Part shown: positions 1 to 9,590 of the stretch, one piece after another
Position numbering within the stretch: the first letter of the stretch is position 1
Layout: every line of letters starts with the position of its first letter
NCBI GenBank assembly: GCA_023411215.1
Contig: JAEYOY010000074.1
Coordinates: 36,633-100,632 of the forward strand
Direction of reading: 5' to 3'
Source: Bacillota bacterium
GTDB lineage: Bacteria > Bacillota > Clostridia > Lachnospirales > Lachnospiraceae
Length of the DNA stretch: 64,000 bases
Made by a program: the position numbers and the translations under genes
Notes under the pieces: model-generated
The model's input: only the letters and a program-made list of their open reading frames with translations
Told to the model about the DNA's origin: nothing
Database searches by the model: none

Positions 1-7
1 GACACTA

Positions 8-1408
8 TTGCAATTGACAAAATTTCTATCCGTTAAAGGAATGCTGAAAAACCACCAAATCATAGGAGATCTCCCCTCCTCCCGCTTAGCCTATTCAAAC
101 TTCTATAAAATTGCCTGGCCTTCTGCACTGGAGGCTCTTCTAGTCGCTCTCATCGGTGCAGTAGATACCATTATGGTTGGAACTCTGGGAGAAGGTGCCA
201 TAGCAGCGGTTGGAATAACAAATCAACCCAAGTTTATTCTACTGGCAATCATATTCTCACTGAATACCGGAATCACCGCAGTAACCGCAAGAAGAAAAGG
301 TCAGGATAATCGAAGAGATGCCAATCGAACCATACGTGCCGGTATTTTCATTAGCTTATTCGGCTCCCTCTTGATGGCCTTCCTCGGTTACCTGTTTGCC
401 AAACCAATTCTGCTATTCGCCGGAGCCGATAACTCCTATCTAGCTGATGCGATGGATTATTTCAGGGTCATAATGTTCGGCCTTCCCTTTCAAGCCTTGA
501 ATCTGACGATTAATGCAGCTCAGCGAGGCTGCGGTAAGACGAAGATTTCGATGTATAGCAATATTATCAGCAATATGATTAATATTATTTTTAATTATTT
601 ACTGATCAACGGAATCGGAATTTTCCCTAGGTTGGAAGTAAAGGGAGCCGCAATTGCAACAATGATGGGCGCAATCGCTGCATTTATCATCTCATTATCA
701 ACCTTACTTCGCAGGAACGGCTATCTGTCTTTCCATTATAAAGCCGGTTGGTCAATACATAAAGAAACTACAGCTGCGATCTACAAGGTAAGCAGCAGTG
801 CTTTTGTAGAACAAGTATTCATGCGTGTCGGCTTTCTAGCATACGCAGCAATTGTAGCGAGACTTGGTACCACTCAGTACGCCACCCACCTGATTTGCAT
901 GAATATCCTAACTCTGTCCTTCTGCTTTGGAGATGGCTTATCCATCGCCGCCTCGGCATTGGTAGGGCAGAACCTAGGTGCAAAAAGACCGGATTTATCC
1001 ATAATTTATGGAAAAACCGGCCAACGTCTTGCATTTGTGATTTCCTGTTTTATATTCTTTATTTTTCTGTTTGGAAGGACCTTTCTGGTATCCTTGTTCA
1101 GTGACGAGGCCGCCATCATCTCTCTAGGTGCAAATATTATGATACTAGCGGCTTTAGGAACTCATTTTCAGACCTCACAGGTGGTATTATCCGGTTGTCT
1201 TCGTGGAGCCGGCGATACCGGTTTTGTAGCTATAACCTCCCTCATCAGTGTAGCCTTAGTACGCCCGTTGCTTACCTATCTGCTTTGCTTCCCTGCTGGT
1301 CTCGGTGTCTATGGAGCATGGGTGGCTCTTCTGGTAGATCAATGCTTTCGGTTTATAACCAGTTATTATCGCTTTTCCAGCGGTAAATGGACTTCCATCT
1401 CCCTCTAA
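8..1408 (+). CDS. MATE family multidrug/cation antiporter, possibly 5'-truncated by the window edge
   Basis: Integral membrane efflux protein of the MATE (multi antimicrobial extrusion) family, expected to export drugs or metabolites in exchange for Na+ or H+. The protein is made of about twelve hydrophobic segments and has the family's internal two-fold pattern; residues such as IAWPSALEALLVALIGAVDT near the N-terminus and the LRGAGDT segment near residue 400 are typical. Length (about 455-466 aa) is normal. The start is uncertain: TTG at 8 is the first usable codon, the frame is open to the window edge, and an in-frame ATG at 41 has an AAAGGA abutting it with no spacer. It is one of only three plus-strand genes here and has no functional partner nearby. 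The substrate cannot be predicted. Confidence 0.9.
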   Translation: MQLTKFLSVKGMLKNHQIIGDLPSSRLAYSNFYKIAWPSALEALLVALIGAVDTIMVGTLGEGAIAAVGITNQPKFILLAIIFSLNTGITAVTARRKGQDNRRDANRTIRAGIFISLFGSLLMAFLGYLFAKPILLFAGADNSYLADAMDYFRVIMFGLPFQALNLTINAAQRGCGKTKISMYSNIISNMINIIFNYLLINGIGIFPRLEVKGAAIATMMGAIAAFIISLSTLLRRNGYLSFHYKAGWSIHKETTAAIYKVSSSAFVEQVFMRVGFLAYAAIVARLGTTQYATHLICMNILTLSFCFGDGLSIAASALVGQNLGAKRPDLSIIYGKTGQRLAFVISCFIFFIFLFGRTFLVSLFSDEAAIISLGANIMILAALGTHFQTSQVVLSGCLRGAGDTGFVAITSLISVALVRPLLTYLLCFPAGLGVYGAWVALLVDQCFRFITSYYRFSSGKWTSISL

Positions 1409-1450
1409 TAATGTTCGCAGTACTTAGGCAGCATGAATAAATAGTATGTA

Positions 1451-1882
1451 TTATTGTACATTAATAATCTCTCCGGTTACCTTATCCACGCGATACCAGC
1501 CATAGGTAACCGTATGCCCGATTTCTTCCTCCGGTTCGTCAAGAACGAATTCGTAAAGGTGAAACAAATATTGTTGCTCTGACTCACCCTCTCCCTCGTA
1601 TACCAGATAATAGTCCGCAAGACGCAGCTTATAATAATACTCATTCTCCGAAATCTCAATCCGCTCAAAATTAGAAGCATAGCTACTTTTTACGACCTCC
1701 AAGGCCTCCATGGGAGATAATTCCTCCTTCGTAACCCGGTGATTTCTCTCCTCATTGCCCAATTGGTACCTTCCATCCCACACCACACAAAGGGGTTGTT
1801 CATCATAAGTTAGCATTCTCCCATATCCACTAAGCGGGTAGATGCTTAGCAGTAGGACAAGGCAATACATAGTGGTCTTCAA
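1451..1882 (-). CDS. Small exported hypothetical protein
   Basis: I do not recognise a family. I chose the TTG at 1882 because a strong Shine-Dalgarno (AAAGGGAGG) lies 7 bases upstream, and because this start gives a protein opening with a clean signal peptide or membrane anchor (KTTMYCLVLLLSIYPLSGYG). Longer in-frame starts exist (ATG at 1948, ORF opening at 1981), but they run through a palindrome and lack a comparable site except for a weaker GGAG before the ATG at 1948. The exported part (about 115 aa) is acidic and tyrosine-rich, ending in a YRVDKVTGEI motif of the kind seen at the end of small secreted beta-rich domains. It converges with the MATE gene. Confidence 0.6.
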   Translation of the reverse strand: MKTTMYCLVLLLSIYPLSGYGRMLTYDEQPLCVVWDGRYQLGNEERNHRVTKEELSPMEALEVVKSSYASNFERIEISENEYYYKLRLADYYLVYEGEGESEQQYLFHLYEFVLDEPEEEIGHTVTYGWYRVDKVTGEIINVQ

Positions 1883-2212
1883 TAATATGCCTCCCTTTGC
1901 TACGGCTTGATGTAAATTCATTACATCATGAACATAAGGCTTGTTCATGATCTTCCACTCCGATCGCATACTCACAAGCAAGCTTGCGGTATGCTCACTA
2001 CGTTTACATTATATCACCGTTTTACATTTATTTCCATATCAAAAAGAAGACAACTTATCGACAACACTATACAGGATTTGTAGATCTTTCCTTTTCACGT
2101 TTATTCTATCTCATTACTCTATTTCTTTTTTCAATTCTTCTCTCTTACCTATTCTTATCCTTACCTAATCTCACCCCTCACCTTATCTATTCTTTACCTT
2201 TTTTCTTATCTC
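1883..2212. other. Gene-free stretch: palindrome plus degenerate pyrimidine-rich repeat tract
   Basis: This gap separates the small exported protein from the Y-family polymerase. It holds a 10-bp inverted repeat (ATCATGAACA at 1925-1934 and its complement at 1942-1951) and an AAGCAAGCTTGC segment (1975-1986) resembling part of the repeat found at 29.5 and 51.2 kb. From about 2085 to 2235 the plus strand is almost purely C/T and contains three near-identical 12-mers (CTTACCTATTCT at 2144; CTTATCTATTCT at 2182 and 2212). No promoter could be assigned with confidence. Confidence 0.55.
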
Positions 2213-3421
2213 TTATCTATTCTTCTCCTGTTCCTTCTTCTTATATAAGCTGGCTCTTTGGATCGCAGAAGCTCCGAAACGGTCTCTAATCTTATCGATT
2301 GTCTGATCCAGCTTTTCCCGCTTCTCATCCGTCTCAAAGCTGAACAAATTCATCTGGCGAGCCGTATCATTAGAAACCACCTTACTAGTCTGTATTCCCA
2401 GATTGCGGATGGGAGCACCATCCCATAATTCATCGAATAAAGTACAAGCCGCTTTATGAATCTCATCCGTTCTATGAGTAGGGCTCAAAAGCGTAGTTTG
2501 GTGTGAGCTATTACGAAATTCAGAATCCACAATACTGACTGATACCACATTTGCCATCATATCATCACTTCGTAGCCTGGAGGCTACCGTCTCAGCAAGG
2601 GAGAGTAATATCATCTTCGCTGTCGATTCGTCCTCTACATCAAAGGATATCGTTGTAGAATTGCCATATCCTTTGTTCTTGACCTCTTCGGCTGAGATGA
2701 CAGAGGCATCAATTCCGTTGGCAAAGCAATGAATTATTTCACCGTGCTTCTTTAGATGTGCCTTTAATACCTCCACATCAGTATTTGCCAGTTCGCCGAT
2801 GGTATAGATTCCCAGAGTGTTCAATTTCTTTACTGTGGATTTCCCAACAAAGAATAATTCACCGACAGGCAATGGCCACATCTTGGTAACAATTTCTTCC
2901 GGATAAAGGGTATGAACTTTATCCGGCTTTCGAAAATCGGATGCCATCTTGGCCAGAAGTTTATTGCTTGAGATACCCACATTAACAGTAAAGCCCAGTT
3001 CATCACGGATTCGATCCTTGATCTTATGAGCAGCTGTTAGCGGTGGCCCAAATAAAGCGGCCATTCCCGTCATATCACAGTAAGCTTCATCGATGGAGCA
3101 TTTCTCTACACTGGGAGAAAACTCGCACAATATATCAGTAAATGCCTTAGAATATTCCGAGTAAAGGTGGTGGCTTGGAGGAACTAGTGTCAGATTCGGA
3201 CATTTCTTCAAAGCATCAACGATCGGTTCTCCGGTCTGCACTCCATATTGCTTTGCAATCGTGGATTTAGCCAATATAATGCCATGTCGTTTATTCTTAT
3301 CTCCGGCGACCGCAGAAGGTATCTCGCGAAGATCCAGAGTCTCTCCCTGCTGCAATTGATGTACCGCTTCCCAGCTCAAAAATGCCGAGTTAACATCAAC
3401 ATGAAATATTACCGTATCCAT
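2213..3421 (-). CDS. dinB: Y-family DNA polymerase (DinB/UmuC type)
   Basis: Low-fidelity translesion DNA polymerase of the Y family. The two catalytic acidic motifs are intact: DVNSAFLSWE near the N-terminus and CSIDEAYCDMTG near residue 105, followed by the thumb helix-hairpin region (GELFFVGKSTVKKLNTLGI) and a little-finger domain. At about 400 aa it matches the Pol IV-like branch; the extended LDLREIPSAVAGDKNKRHGI loop resembles the clostridial subgroup rather than E. coli DinB. The ATG at 3421 is preferred to the GTG two codons upstream because GGGAG sits 7 bases before it. It has no beta-clamp partner or lexA neighbour here, and no SOS box was recognised in its upstream region. Confidence 0.92.
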   Translation of the reverse strand: MDTVIFHVDVNSAFLSWEAVHQLQQGETLDLREIPSAVAGDKNKRHGIILAKSTIAKQYGVQTGEPIVDALKKCPNLTLVPPSHHLYSEYSKAFTDILCEFSPSVEKCSIDEAYCDMTGMAALFGPPLTAAHKIKDRIRDELGFTVNVGISSNKLLAKMASDFRKPDKVHTLYPEEIVTKMWPLPVGELFFVGKSTVKKLNTLGIYTIGELANTDVEVLKAHLKKHGEIIHCFANGIDASVISAEEVKNKGYGNSTTISFDVEDESTAKMILLSLAETVASRLRSDDMMANVVSVSIVDSEFRNSSHQTTLLSPTHRTDEIHKAACTLFDELWDGAPIRNLGIQTSKVVSNDTARQMNLFSFETDEKREKLDQTIDKIRDRFGASAIQRASLYKKKEQEKNR

Positions 3422-3824
3422 ATCCACACTCCCTTACCTACAAAATCACAAAATCCTCTTGCCAGGAATTTCTTAATGCTTTACCTCTTAAATCCGCATG
3501 TCTAATTGCATAGCAGACTGTGTAAACTCACTAGAATGCACTTCCATCGCGTTAATATACCTTTTAAAATATTATATTCCATTTTGGTTCTGGTGTATAG
3601 AGGTCACGAAACAACACAAAGTAGTCTCTTGTATAGTTACAATCCTACCACTAAAAACCACCCAGCATAATGATAAAAATACCTCCTAAGTAGATTTTGG
3701 TTATTTCCTTTGTCTACTTAAGAGGTATCATATTACTGGGTGGTTTTAGAATTGATGGAAACACTCCCAAAAAGTGCATTGACAACAGACTGAATTATTA
3801 TCCAACGATAAGTTGATCATTATC
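3422..3824. other. Intergenic region containing a ~100-bp inverted repeat
   Basis: About 400 bp without a gene between the DUF4349 gene and the polymerase. The only clear structure is the long imperfect inverted repeat at 3651-3750, listed separately. The remainder is AT-rich and shows no open frame or terminator that I can support. Confidence 0.6.
3651..3750. repeat. ~100-bp imperfect palindrome (MITE-like or RNA hairpin)
   Basis: Left arm (3651-3694) begins CTAAAAACCACCCAG and ends CTAAGTAGA; right arm (3711-3750) begins TCTACTTAAGAGG and ends CTGGGTGGTTTTAG. The arms pair over roughly 37 positions with small bulges, leaving a T-rich loop of about 16 bases. No T-run follows either end, so it is not a simple intrinsic terminator. 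It could be a miniature inverted-repeat element or a structured 3' region of the DUF4349 transcript. Confidence 0.75.
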
Positions 3825-4844
3825 TTAATTCATTGGCGGCGCCGGTGGAGTCGGAGGGTTCTTTGGATGATCATCTTTCGTATACTTCTTATAGACTCTC
3901 CGAGTAATCAATACAATGACAACTATAATTACCGTCCAGATAAGTAAATAGGGCAGATTAACCACAAACCAAACCAAAAAGTTCTGCAACCCTTCACTGA
4001 TGTTATACATTGTTCCACTAAAGCCATTCTTAATTCTTGTGGCAACTGTTTGTTTAATCTCTACCTTAGGAGACAGCTTCTCTACCTCTTGGATGTTCAA
4101 AGTTACGGTACTGTATTCCACCTTATTATCATAAGTCCGAAGTGTGGTTTCGTAGTTCTGCAATTGATAGCGAATTTCGCTCAGCCTGCTTTCCAGTGTA
4201 ACAATACTTTCCAGAGTATCCGCCTTTTCCAATAACGCAAATAAACGCTCCTGCTCTATTTCCAGGGATTTCTTTCGGCTTTCAATATCGGCATACTGTA
4301 ATGTCACGTTTTCTGTAGTTTCCTGCTTATTGATGACATTTGCGTTCTCGTCTACCACACCTACAAACTCATCCACCTTGTCTCTCGGTATTCTAGCAGT
4401 AATACGTGCGACACGTGCTCCCTCCCTGTCGTAAAAGCTTCGTCCGCTGATCTTGGAGGTCTCAACATATCCGTTCAAGCGACCCATCTCCGAATCCAAC
4501 CTCGTAATCAAAGCGTCAAACTCCTGAGTCTCCACTTCCATATAGAAGGTACGGATGATCTTGTCCTGGGATGTAAGTGCTTTGGAATCCTCAATGGTGA
4601 TCGCAGAATTATTGCTTATAGAACCTGCTGAACTAAACTGGCTCTCCCCATTCCCTTCTTCTGCCAGAGGCACCGCGGGTGCCTCCGCAACCTCAGTTTC
4701 TTCTGTTGAGGTCACCATATCGTAGGAAGCCTTTTTTTCCATTTCGTATGAAGTAAATCCATTATCCTTCTTTGCGCCACATGCTGCCAATACCATAGTC
4801 AGAATAATAAAGCTTACGAATACAAATAATCTCCTCTTTTTCAT
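3825..4844 (-). CDS. DUF4349 lipoprotein with coiled coil and C-terminal membrane helix
   Basis: Predicted envelope lipoprotein of the DUF4349 family, whose function is unknown; members are often encoded near sigma/anti-sigma systems. The N-terminus has a lipobox (LTMVLAAC, Cys at about 22). The central part (about residues 90-270) carries the DUF4349 pattern, including TFYMEVETQEFDAL and RIPRDKVDEFV, followed by a heptad-rich segment (about 190-240) that should form a coiled coil. A strong membrane helix (LLIWTVIIVVIVLI) precedes a basic, proline-rich tail (KNPPTPPAPPMN). AGGAGG lies 9 bases upstream of the ATG. The protein would thus be tethered at both ends. No sigma factor is adjacent. 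Confidence 0.85.
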   Translation of the reverse strand: MKKRRLFVFVSFIILTMVLAACGAKKDNGFTSYEMEKKASYDMVTSTEETEVAEAPAVPLAEEGNGESQFSSAGSISNNSAITIEDSKALTSQDKIIRTFYMEVETQEFDALITRLDSEMGRLNGYVETSKISGRSFYDREGARVARITARIPRDKVDEFVGVVDENANVINKQETTENVTLQYADIESRKKSLEIEQERLFALLEKADTLESIVTLESRLSEIRYQLQNYETTLRTYDNKVEYSTVTLNIQEVEKLSPKVEIKQTVATRIKNGFSGTMYNISEGLQNFLVWFVVNLPYLLIWTVIIVVIVLITRRVYKKYTKDDHPKNPPTPPAPPMN

Positions 4845-5157
4845 AAAACCTATCCTCCTCTACTTATATTGATTGCTTTCTGCTTATTAGACGTTATGTA
4901 CTTTCTTATGGTTCCAAAATTTTTAAGTAATGAAAGCCTATGTAGGAATCTTATGCGACCTCTTCCTATTGCTTAGGATACTCATTTCGTATTACGGTAT
5001 ATGAGATAAAAGGTCCTATCAGTTAGTTTGTAATAATATAAACGATAGAGAGTATGCCTCACAACCTTTACTTACGTAAAAATAAGGTTGCAAGATATTA
5101 CTAAAAATATCCTGCAACCTTATTATAACATTTGTTTCCTTGCATTGCCAGTTTGGA
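4845..5157. other. Intergenic region with the cpdB terminator
   Basis: The gap upstream of the DUF4349 gene and downstream of cpdB. It holds the strong hairpin at 5081-5124. The rest is AT-rich and probably carries the DUF4349 promoter, but I could not fix -35/-10 boxes with confidence. Confidence 0.5.
5081..5124 (-). terminator. Strong hairpin terminator downstream of cpdB
   Basis: AATAAGGTTGCAAGATATT (5081-5099) pairs with the near-perfect complement ending at 5124 across a 5-6 base loop. On the minus strand the stem is followed by a T-rich stretch. The symmetric A/T flanks could make it work in both directions. Confidence 0.8.
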
Positions 5158-8100
5158 TTATTTCACGACAACCTTGATTTGAGGTCCTCTACCCGCCTTG
5201 TTCATACCAAAGACAGTTATCTCAGTTCCAGACTTTTGAGAAGGAATTTTAATGGTGAACTTACCGGCATTGGTAATATCTCCTTCATAATACTTTTTAC
5301 CTATCTGAGCGTAGATGCGAGTCTGTGTCTTTGCTACTTTCTCAGGCGCATCCTTAAAGCGCTCCGGTATCTCTTCCTTTTTCGTTGCCTCTGTATCACC
5401 TTCTGCCCCGGTCTTTTCCTCATCAGGTGCTACATAATCTAGAAGTTCTATCTTACCGGTAACCTTCGTCGCACCTTTCTTGATGTTATCGACCTTTGGC
5501 TGATCAGGTGCTGCTTTTACTATGACAAAAGTCAGGATATCGCTGCTTCCAGCCGCGTTTTTTGCAATCGCTTTGACCTTTGTGCCTGATACAACCCGGT
5601 CAATTTCTAAGGTATATAGATATCGGTTGTTCTCACTATCATATTCTGCTTTGGTAGATGTGTAGACCGCATCACCAATGGTCAGTGTCACTTCAGATCC
5701 CTTCTTAGCAACAAGCTGTACTGTATTATCCGTATTAGTTATAGTCTTTACCAGGGTTGGCATATCAGGCTTACTTGCCAGTACCTCAGTCTTGTTTGCT
5801 GTATAAATCTTGCCATTATCAAATCGCACCAAAGCATAAACTATATTTCCTGCATCCAGCTTTTGATCAAGGCGTAACCTAAATTTACCAAATTCATCTG
5901 TTTCTAACGAATTAATTACACTCTTAAAGCTTTTACCGGCATCGTTTGCTATGGCAACATATACTAATCCTTTTTCGGCAAAGTTGCCCGAAACCAGATA
6001 GGATATATCCGTCACTCGGTTCAAAGTAAGGTTTGTATTATCTCCTTTGATGTACTTCTCAATATCACCAACGATAAGTTCTGTGGTATAGCTGCTTCTG
6101 GAGGAGCCGTTCTTTTCATCGTATGCGGTAACGCCAATTTTGTCACCGGCTTGCAGCTGCTCTGCCAATTGATAACGGAAGTTCCCTTTCTCATCAGACT
6201 TCACAGTATAACTAGCCTTCCCCAGTTTTATTGTTACATCATAAATCTTCTCTGCTGCGCCAGGTATGTATCCACGAATCGTATTCTCTATATTAGTAAT
6301 TTCAAATACTACAGGTGCATTCGGTCCAACCTCTCTTACCTTGGTATTATATACCCTGCTGCTCCTTGATACATGATCCAGACTGTAGACTGTTACATCT
6401 GCTCCGCCGATCTGAGGAGGAACGAATAAAGTACAAAAGCCTAAATTATCGCTCTCAAATCCAACCTCAACTATCTTAAGACTTGGGTTATATATTTCAG
6501 TACTCTTCTGATACAGCTCCTTACCACCCTTTTCCGGCACATACACGGTATCTCCAACGATTGCAATCAAGACGGCATCGTTATCATTCAAATCACCACT
6601 GATATATCCATTTGCATTCATAATTGGATTAATACTGGGCATATTTGGCCCGGTTCTCTTTACTGTAACACTTACTCTGGCACTTTCTAAGCCGTTCGCC
6701 TCATTCTTTACATAGACTGATACGACTGTTCCTGAAGGCTGCGCAGGCAAAGCATAGGAGAAGGTACCGGTTTTAGAGATCTTACTTTCATAAACACCGG
6801 TATAGGCTTCAAATATAATCTTAGCGTTCGGCTCTCCACGTCCTGTAATCTTTGTCTTACGATTCGTATAAGAATCGATTGTCGGGGAAGCTAATAAATC
6901 ATCCCTGAAATTATCAATCGTCAATAGATAGATACTCTTATTTCCTTCACTATCCTCTGCATAGATTGTATAATTACCGTTATTTGTTACGGTGAAGGTA
7001 TTATCCGTTTCCAACGACATACCCTTGGTCTCTGAAAAATCTTCTATCTTCATAGTACCTGTCATATACCTGACTGTCTTGATTTCAGAACGGTCGGTTA
7101 CCTGCACAGCGACCTTATAGGGGGAAGCAGTAGCACTTGTAATAACCGGCGAAGCTACAATATGAGGTGAAACCGTATCTTTTCCAGCCGCAGGATATGC
7201 TGCTGCAAAATACCCGTATAAATCGATATCCATCAAATGACTTTTATACCAGACTGTTTTCTTGAATAATTCAGTTCCCATATAAGGAACTTTTACAATA
7301 AAGCTTTTATCCTCTGGAATATGGATTCTCCAATTATTGTCTACCTGGGGTGTTACACTGCCATCCACTGCCAGAAGGCTTATATATTTACTTAAAACCG
7401 TCTGCGTACGGTTAAAGCCTTTTAACACCTCCTGCGTCTCAACGCCTTTATTTGCAGTGGTTGGTTTGGTAATCTTATTGGTTGCCAGCAAGAATTTCAT
7501 ATCATCCGTAACCGGCTTGCCATTATGGCTTAAGCTTGTAATACGCTCGCCCAAACCAATCCTATTACCGCTCAAATCATATCTAGGCTCGCTGAAGGGA
7601 TTAATTACATAATCAATGCCATCAAAAACATAGAAATTACTCCAGTCATTTAACCAGTCCTCACGCAGCAGAGATTTAATTCCATTCTGCTTCATGAGTT
7701 CATTCATTACTCCCCCGGACCATTTGGAGCCATTCGATGTTGTCTCATAAGCACTGGCTGACCATTCCAGCCACTCCTTCAATTGTTTACCGGTAATGGT
7801 GTATAAGTAGATATAATTATTATAGGGTTGAATAGCTGATAAATCGGACTCAGTAATATCATCATGAATATTGATAAAATCTTCAACATTTATTGCACCG
7901 TAAGCCATATAGGTAGATGCTGCAATGATCGGATAATCCTGATACTGCATTCCGGCTGTCTGTACATAACGAGCGGCATAATCAATCTTAGAATCGTTCA
8001 ATAGCTGAATAGCAGCATTATCTCCCAGCATACCATAGAAATTCTGGATCAATTCTCCATCCTTAAGCTTTGCAATTATATCCGTTGAATAATTTAATAG

Positions 8101-9213
8101 TTTATCCTCCCAGGTACCGTAGGACTTGGCTATCTCCTTGTTCTCTGTAGTGTTTTTATCGGTAACCATACGAAGCTCAGATTTTCGATCAGAGATACGT
8201 AAGGTGTCTTTATAAACATTCAAGGTCAAATCAACAACTCCAAGTGCACTACCGCGATTACCTGCCATTATAACACTTTTACCATTCATCAGATAAGTCT
8301 TTCGATCCACGTTCGGAAGCTGATAATAAGGCGAAGTCATATCTGTTGTCGGAAACAGATTATGCTCATGGCCACAGACTACTACATCAATTTCATCAAT
8401 CTTTGTCAAAGCATAAGCCACGTTCTTGAAGTTAAGCTCGGGTTTCTCAGGACCAATTCCGGTATGGGATAAGGCGATGATAACATCCGCACCCGCCTCC
8501 TTCAGCTTCTTCGCTTGAATCTTTGCATTCTCCACCATATCTTCCGTCTTCAAAATTCCGGCATAGCTGTGGGTTTTAGAAGTAAGGGTCGGGATTGTCT
8601 GACCGATGATACCAATTTTAACATCTATCTTATTGCCTGCAGTAGAGGTTAAGGTTCTGGTAATCAGCATATTTTCCAAGAATGGATATTCACCGGTTTT
8701 AGAATCCGTTACGTTTGACACTACCGTTATATCTTTCAAACCTGTGCCGTTCAACTGACGCAGGATGTATTCATATCCATAATCAAAATCATGGTTACCG
8801 AGGGTGATCGCATCGTAACCAATACGTGTCATTGCTTGATAAATCGGTTGTATCTCCTGCTGGTTCTCTGCAAATATGTACTCCGTAGTATAGTCAAAAA
8901 GTGTATCTCCGGCATCCACAGTTATGATACTTTCTGCTGGAACTTCCTTCTTTGTTTTTAGTATTAAATCGGAAAGTCTAGCCAGACCTCCATTGCTGTA
9001 ATCCACACCTTGCTCATAATCCTTACTGTTTAGCTGTCCGTGAAGATCCGTAGTACCAATTACACGAAGGCTAACGGTCTCCCTCGAAGATGCAGCTGCC
9101 CATGCCTTTTCACCATTAATATCTGCCATATTCCATAGAATACTGACACAGGTAATCACTGTAGCTGCTGCGATTACCCACTTGCTTCTTCTACGCATAC
9201 TTGTTTTTCTCAT
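5158..9213 (-). CDS. cpdB: Secreted 2',3'-cyclic-nucleotide phosphodiesterase / 3'-nucleotidase (CpdB type) with Ig-like repeats
   Basis: Exported metallophosphoesterase expected to release phosphate and nucleosides from extracellular nucleotides. After a signal peptide (about residues 1-40) come the metal-binding motifs in order: TTDLHG, VDAGDT, LGNHDFDYGYEY, ALSHTG and VCGHEHN (a GHxH form). The following domain carries CpdB-type landmarks such as YLYTITGKQLKEWLEWSA and FDGIDYVINPFSEPRYD. About 650 C-terminal residues (from about 690) form repeated Ig-like beta domains, with an acidic, charged insertion near residue 1270. At about 1351 aa it is roughly twice the usual CpdB. No LPXTG, SLH or membrane anchor is visible at the C-terminus (IKVVVK). 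The ATG at 9213 was chosen because AAGGAG lies 5 bases upstream. Confidence 0.88.
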   Translation of the reverse strand: MRKTSMRRRSKWVIAAATVITCVSILWNMADINGEKAWAAASSRETVSLRVIGTTDLHGQLNSKDYEQGVDYSNGGLARLSDLILKTKKEVPAESIITVDAGDTLFDYTTEYIFAENQQEIQPIYQAMTRIGYDAITLGNHDFDYGYEYILRQLNGTGLKDITVVSNVTDSKTGEYPFLENMLITRTLTSTAGNKIDVKIGIIGQTIPTLTSKTHSYAGILKTEDMVENAKIQAKKLKEAGADVIIALSHTGIGPEKPELNFKNVAYALTKIDEIDVVVCGHEHNLFPTTDMTSPYYQLPNVDRKTYLMNGKSVIMAGNRGSALGVVDLTLNVYKDTLRISDRKSELRMVTDKNTTENKEIAKSYGTWEDKLLNYSTDIIAKLKDGELIQNFYGMLGDNAAIQLLNDSKIDYAARYVQTAGMQYQDYPIIAASTYMAYGAINVEDFINIHDDITESDLSAIQPYNNYIYLYTITGKQLKEWLEWSASAYETTSNGSKWSGGVMNELMKQNGIKSLLREDWLNDWSNFYVFDGIDYVINPFSEPRYDLSGNRIGLGERITSLSHNGKPVTDDMKFLLATNKITKPTTANKGVETQEVLKGFNRTQTVLSKYISLLAVDGSVTPQVDNNWRIHIPEDKSFIVKVPYMGTELFKKTVWYKSHLMDIDLYGYFAAAYPAAGKDTVSPHIVASPVITSATASPYKVAVQVTDRSEIKTVRYMTGTMKIEDFSETKGMSLETDNTFTVTNNGNYTIYAEDSEGNKSIYLLTIDNFRDDLLASPTIDSYTNRKTKITGRGEPNAKIIFEAYTGVYESKISKTGTFSYALPAQPSGTVVSVYVKNEANGLESARVSVTVKRTGPNMPSINPIMNANGYISGDLNDNDAVLIAIVGDTVYVPEKGGKELYQKSTEIYNPSLKIVEVGFESDNLGFCTLFVPPQIGGADVTVYSLDHVSRSSRVYNTKVREVGPNAPVVFEITNIENTIRGYIPGAAEKIYDVTIKLGKASYTVKSDEKGNFRYQLAEQLQAGDKIGVTAYDEKNGSSRSSYTTELIVGDIEKYIKGDNTNLTLNRVTDISYLVSGNFAEKGLVYVAIANDAGKSFKSVINSLETDEFGKFRLRLDQKLDAGNIVYALVRFDNGKIYTANKTEVLASKPDMPTLVKTITNTDNTVQLVAKKGSEVTLTIGDAVYTSTKAEYDSENNRYLYTLEIDRVVSGTKVKAIAKNAAGSSDILTFVIVKAAPDQPKVDNIKKGATKVTGKIELLDYVAPDEEKTGAEGDTEATKKEEIPERFKDAPEKVAKTQTRIYAQIGKKYYEGDITNAGKFTIKIPSQKSGTEITVFGMNKAGRGPQIKVVVK

Positions 9214-9590
9214 GTTCACTCCTTGCTCGTAGTAGGAAACCTATATTATTCAGATTAAGTTATCAAAACCCATCAACCATATAAAATTTGCTTATTTGCA
9301 CAATCCTTTATACACTAATTCATTAATATGAACTGTGACAATTATCGAAAGTTTATATATAAATAGGCTTTTGACACTCTATTCTTATTAAAAAATCGGA
9401 AGAAGCTTAATCATTTCCTTAAAGTTTTCAACCCATGACGACACGGATGCATGAAAACTTTGACAGATAGGTTTCGTTTCTTCCGATTTGATTATATAGA
9501 AATCCATTTACAAAATTAGTTACCTTTGCCAGTGTTTCACATCCTAGTACTATTCTAGGATATCAATAAGTCAATTTAGTGGCAAATTTC
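9214..9590. other. Intergenic region with a nested-palindrome element
   Basis: About 375 bp between mrnC and cpdB. It contains the GGAAGAA-type hairpin at 9393-9489 (listed separately) and a small hairpin (ATCCTAGTACTATTCTAGGAT, about 9540-9562) just downstream of mrnC that could help end the cysE-cysS-mrnC transcript. The cpdB promoter must lie here, but no convincing pair of boxes was found. Confidence 0.5.
9393..9489. repeat. Nested hairpin element, GGAAGAA class
   Basis: Outer arms AAATCGGAAGAA (9393-9404) and TTCTTCCGATTT (9478-9489) are perfect complements; an inner pair AAAGTTTTCA (9421-9430) and TGAAAACTTT (9452-9461) is also perfect. The inner loop holds GGATGCATG. The plan (GGAAGAA, inner AAGTTT/AAACTT stem, TTCTTCC) is shared with the elements at 31.9 kb and, in part, 22.4 and 21.4 kb. 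Confidence 0.75.
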
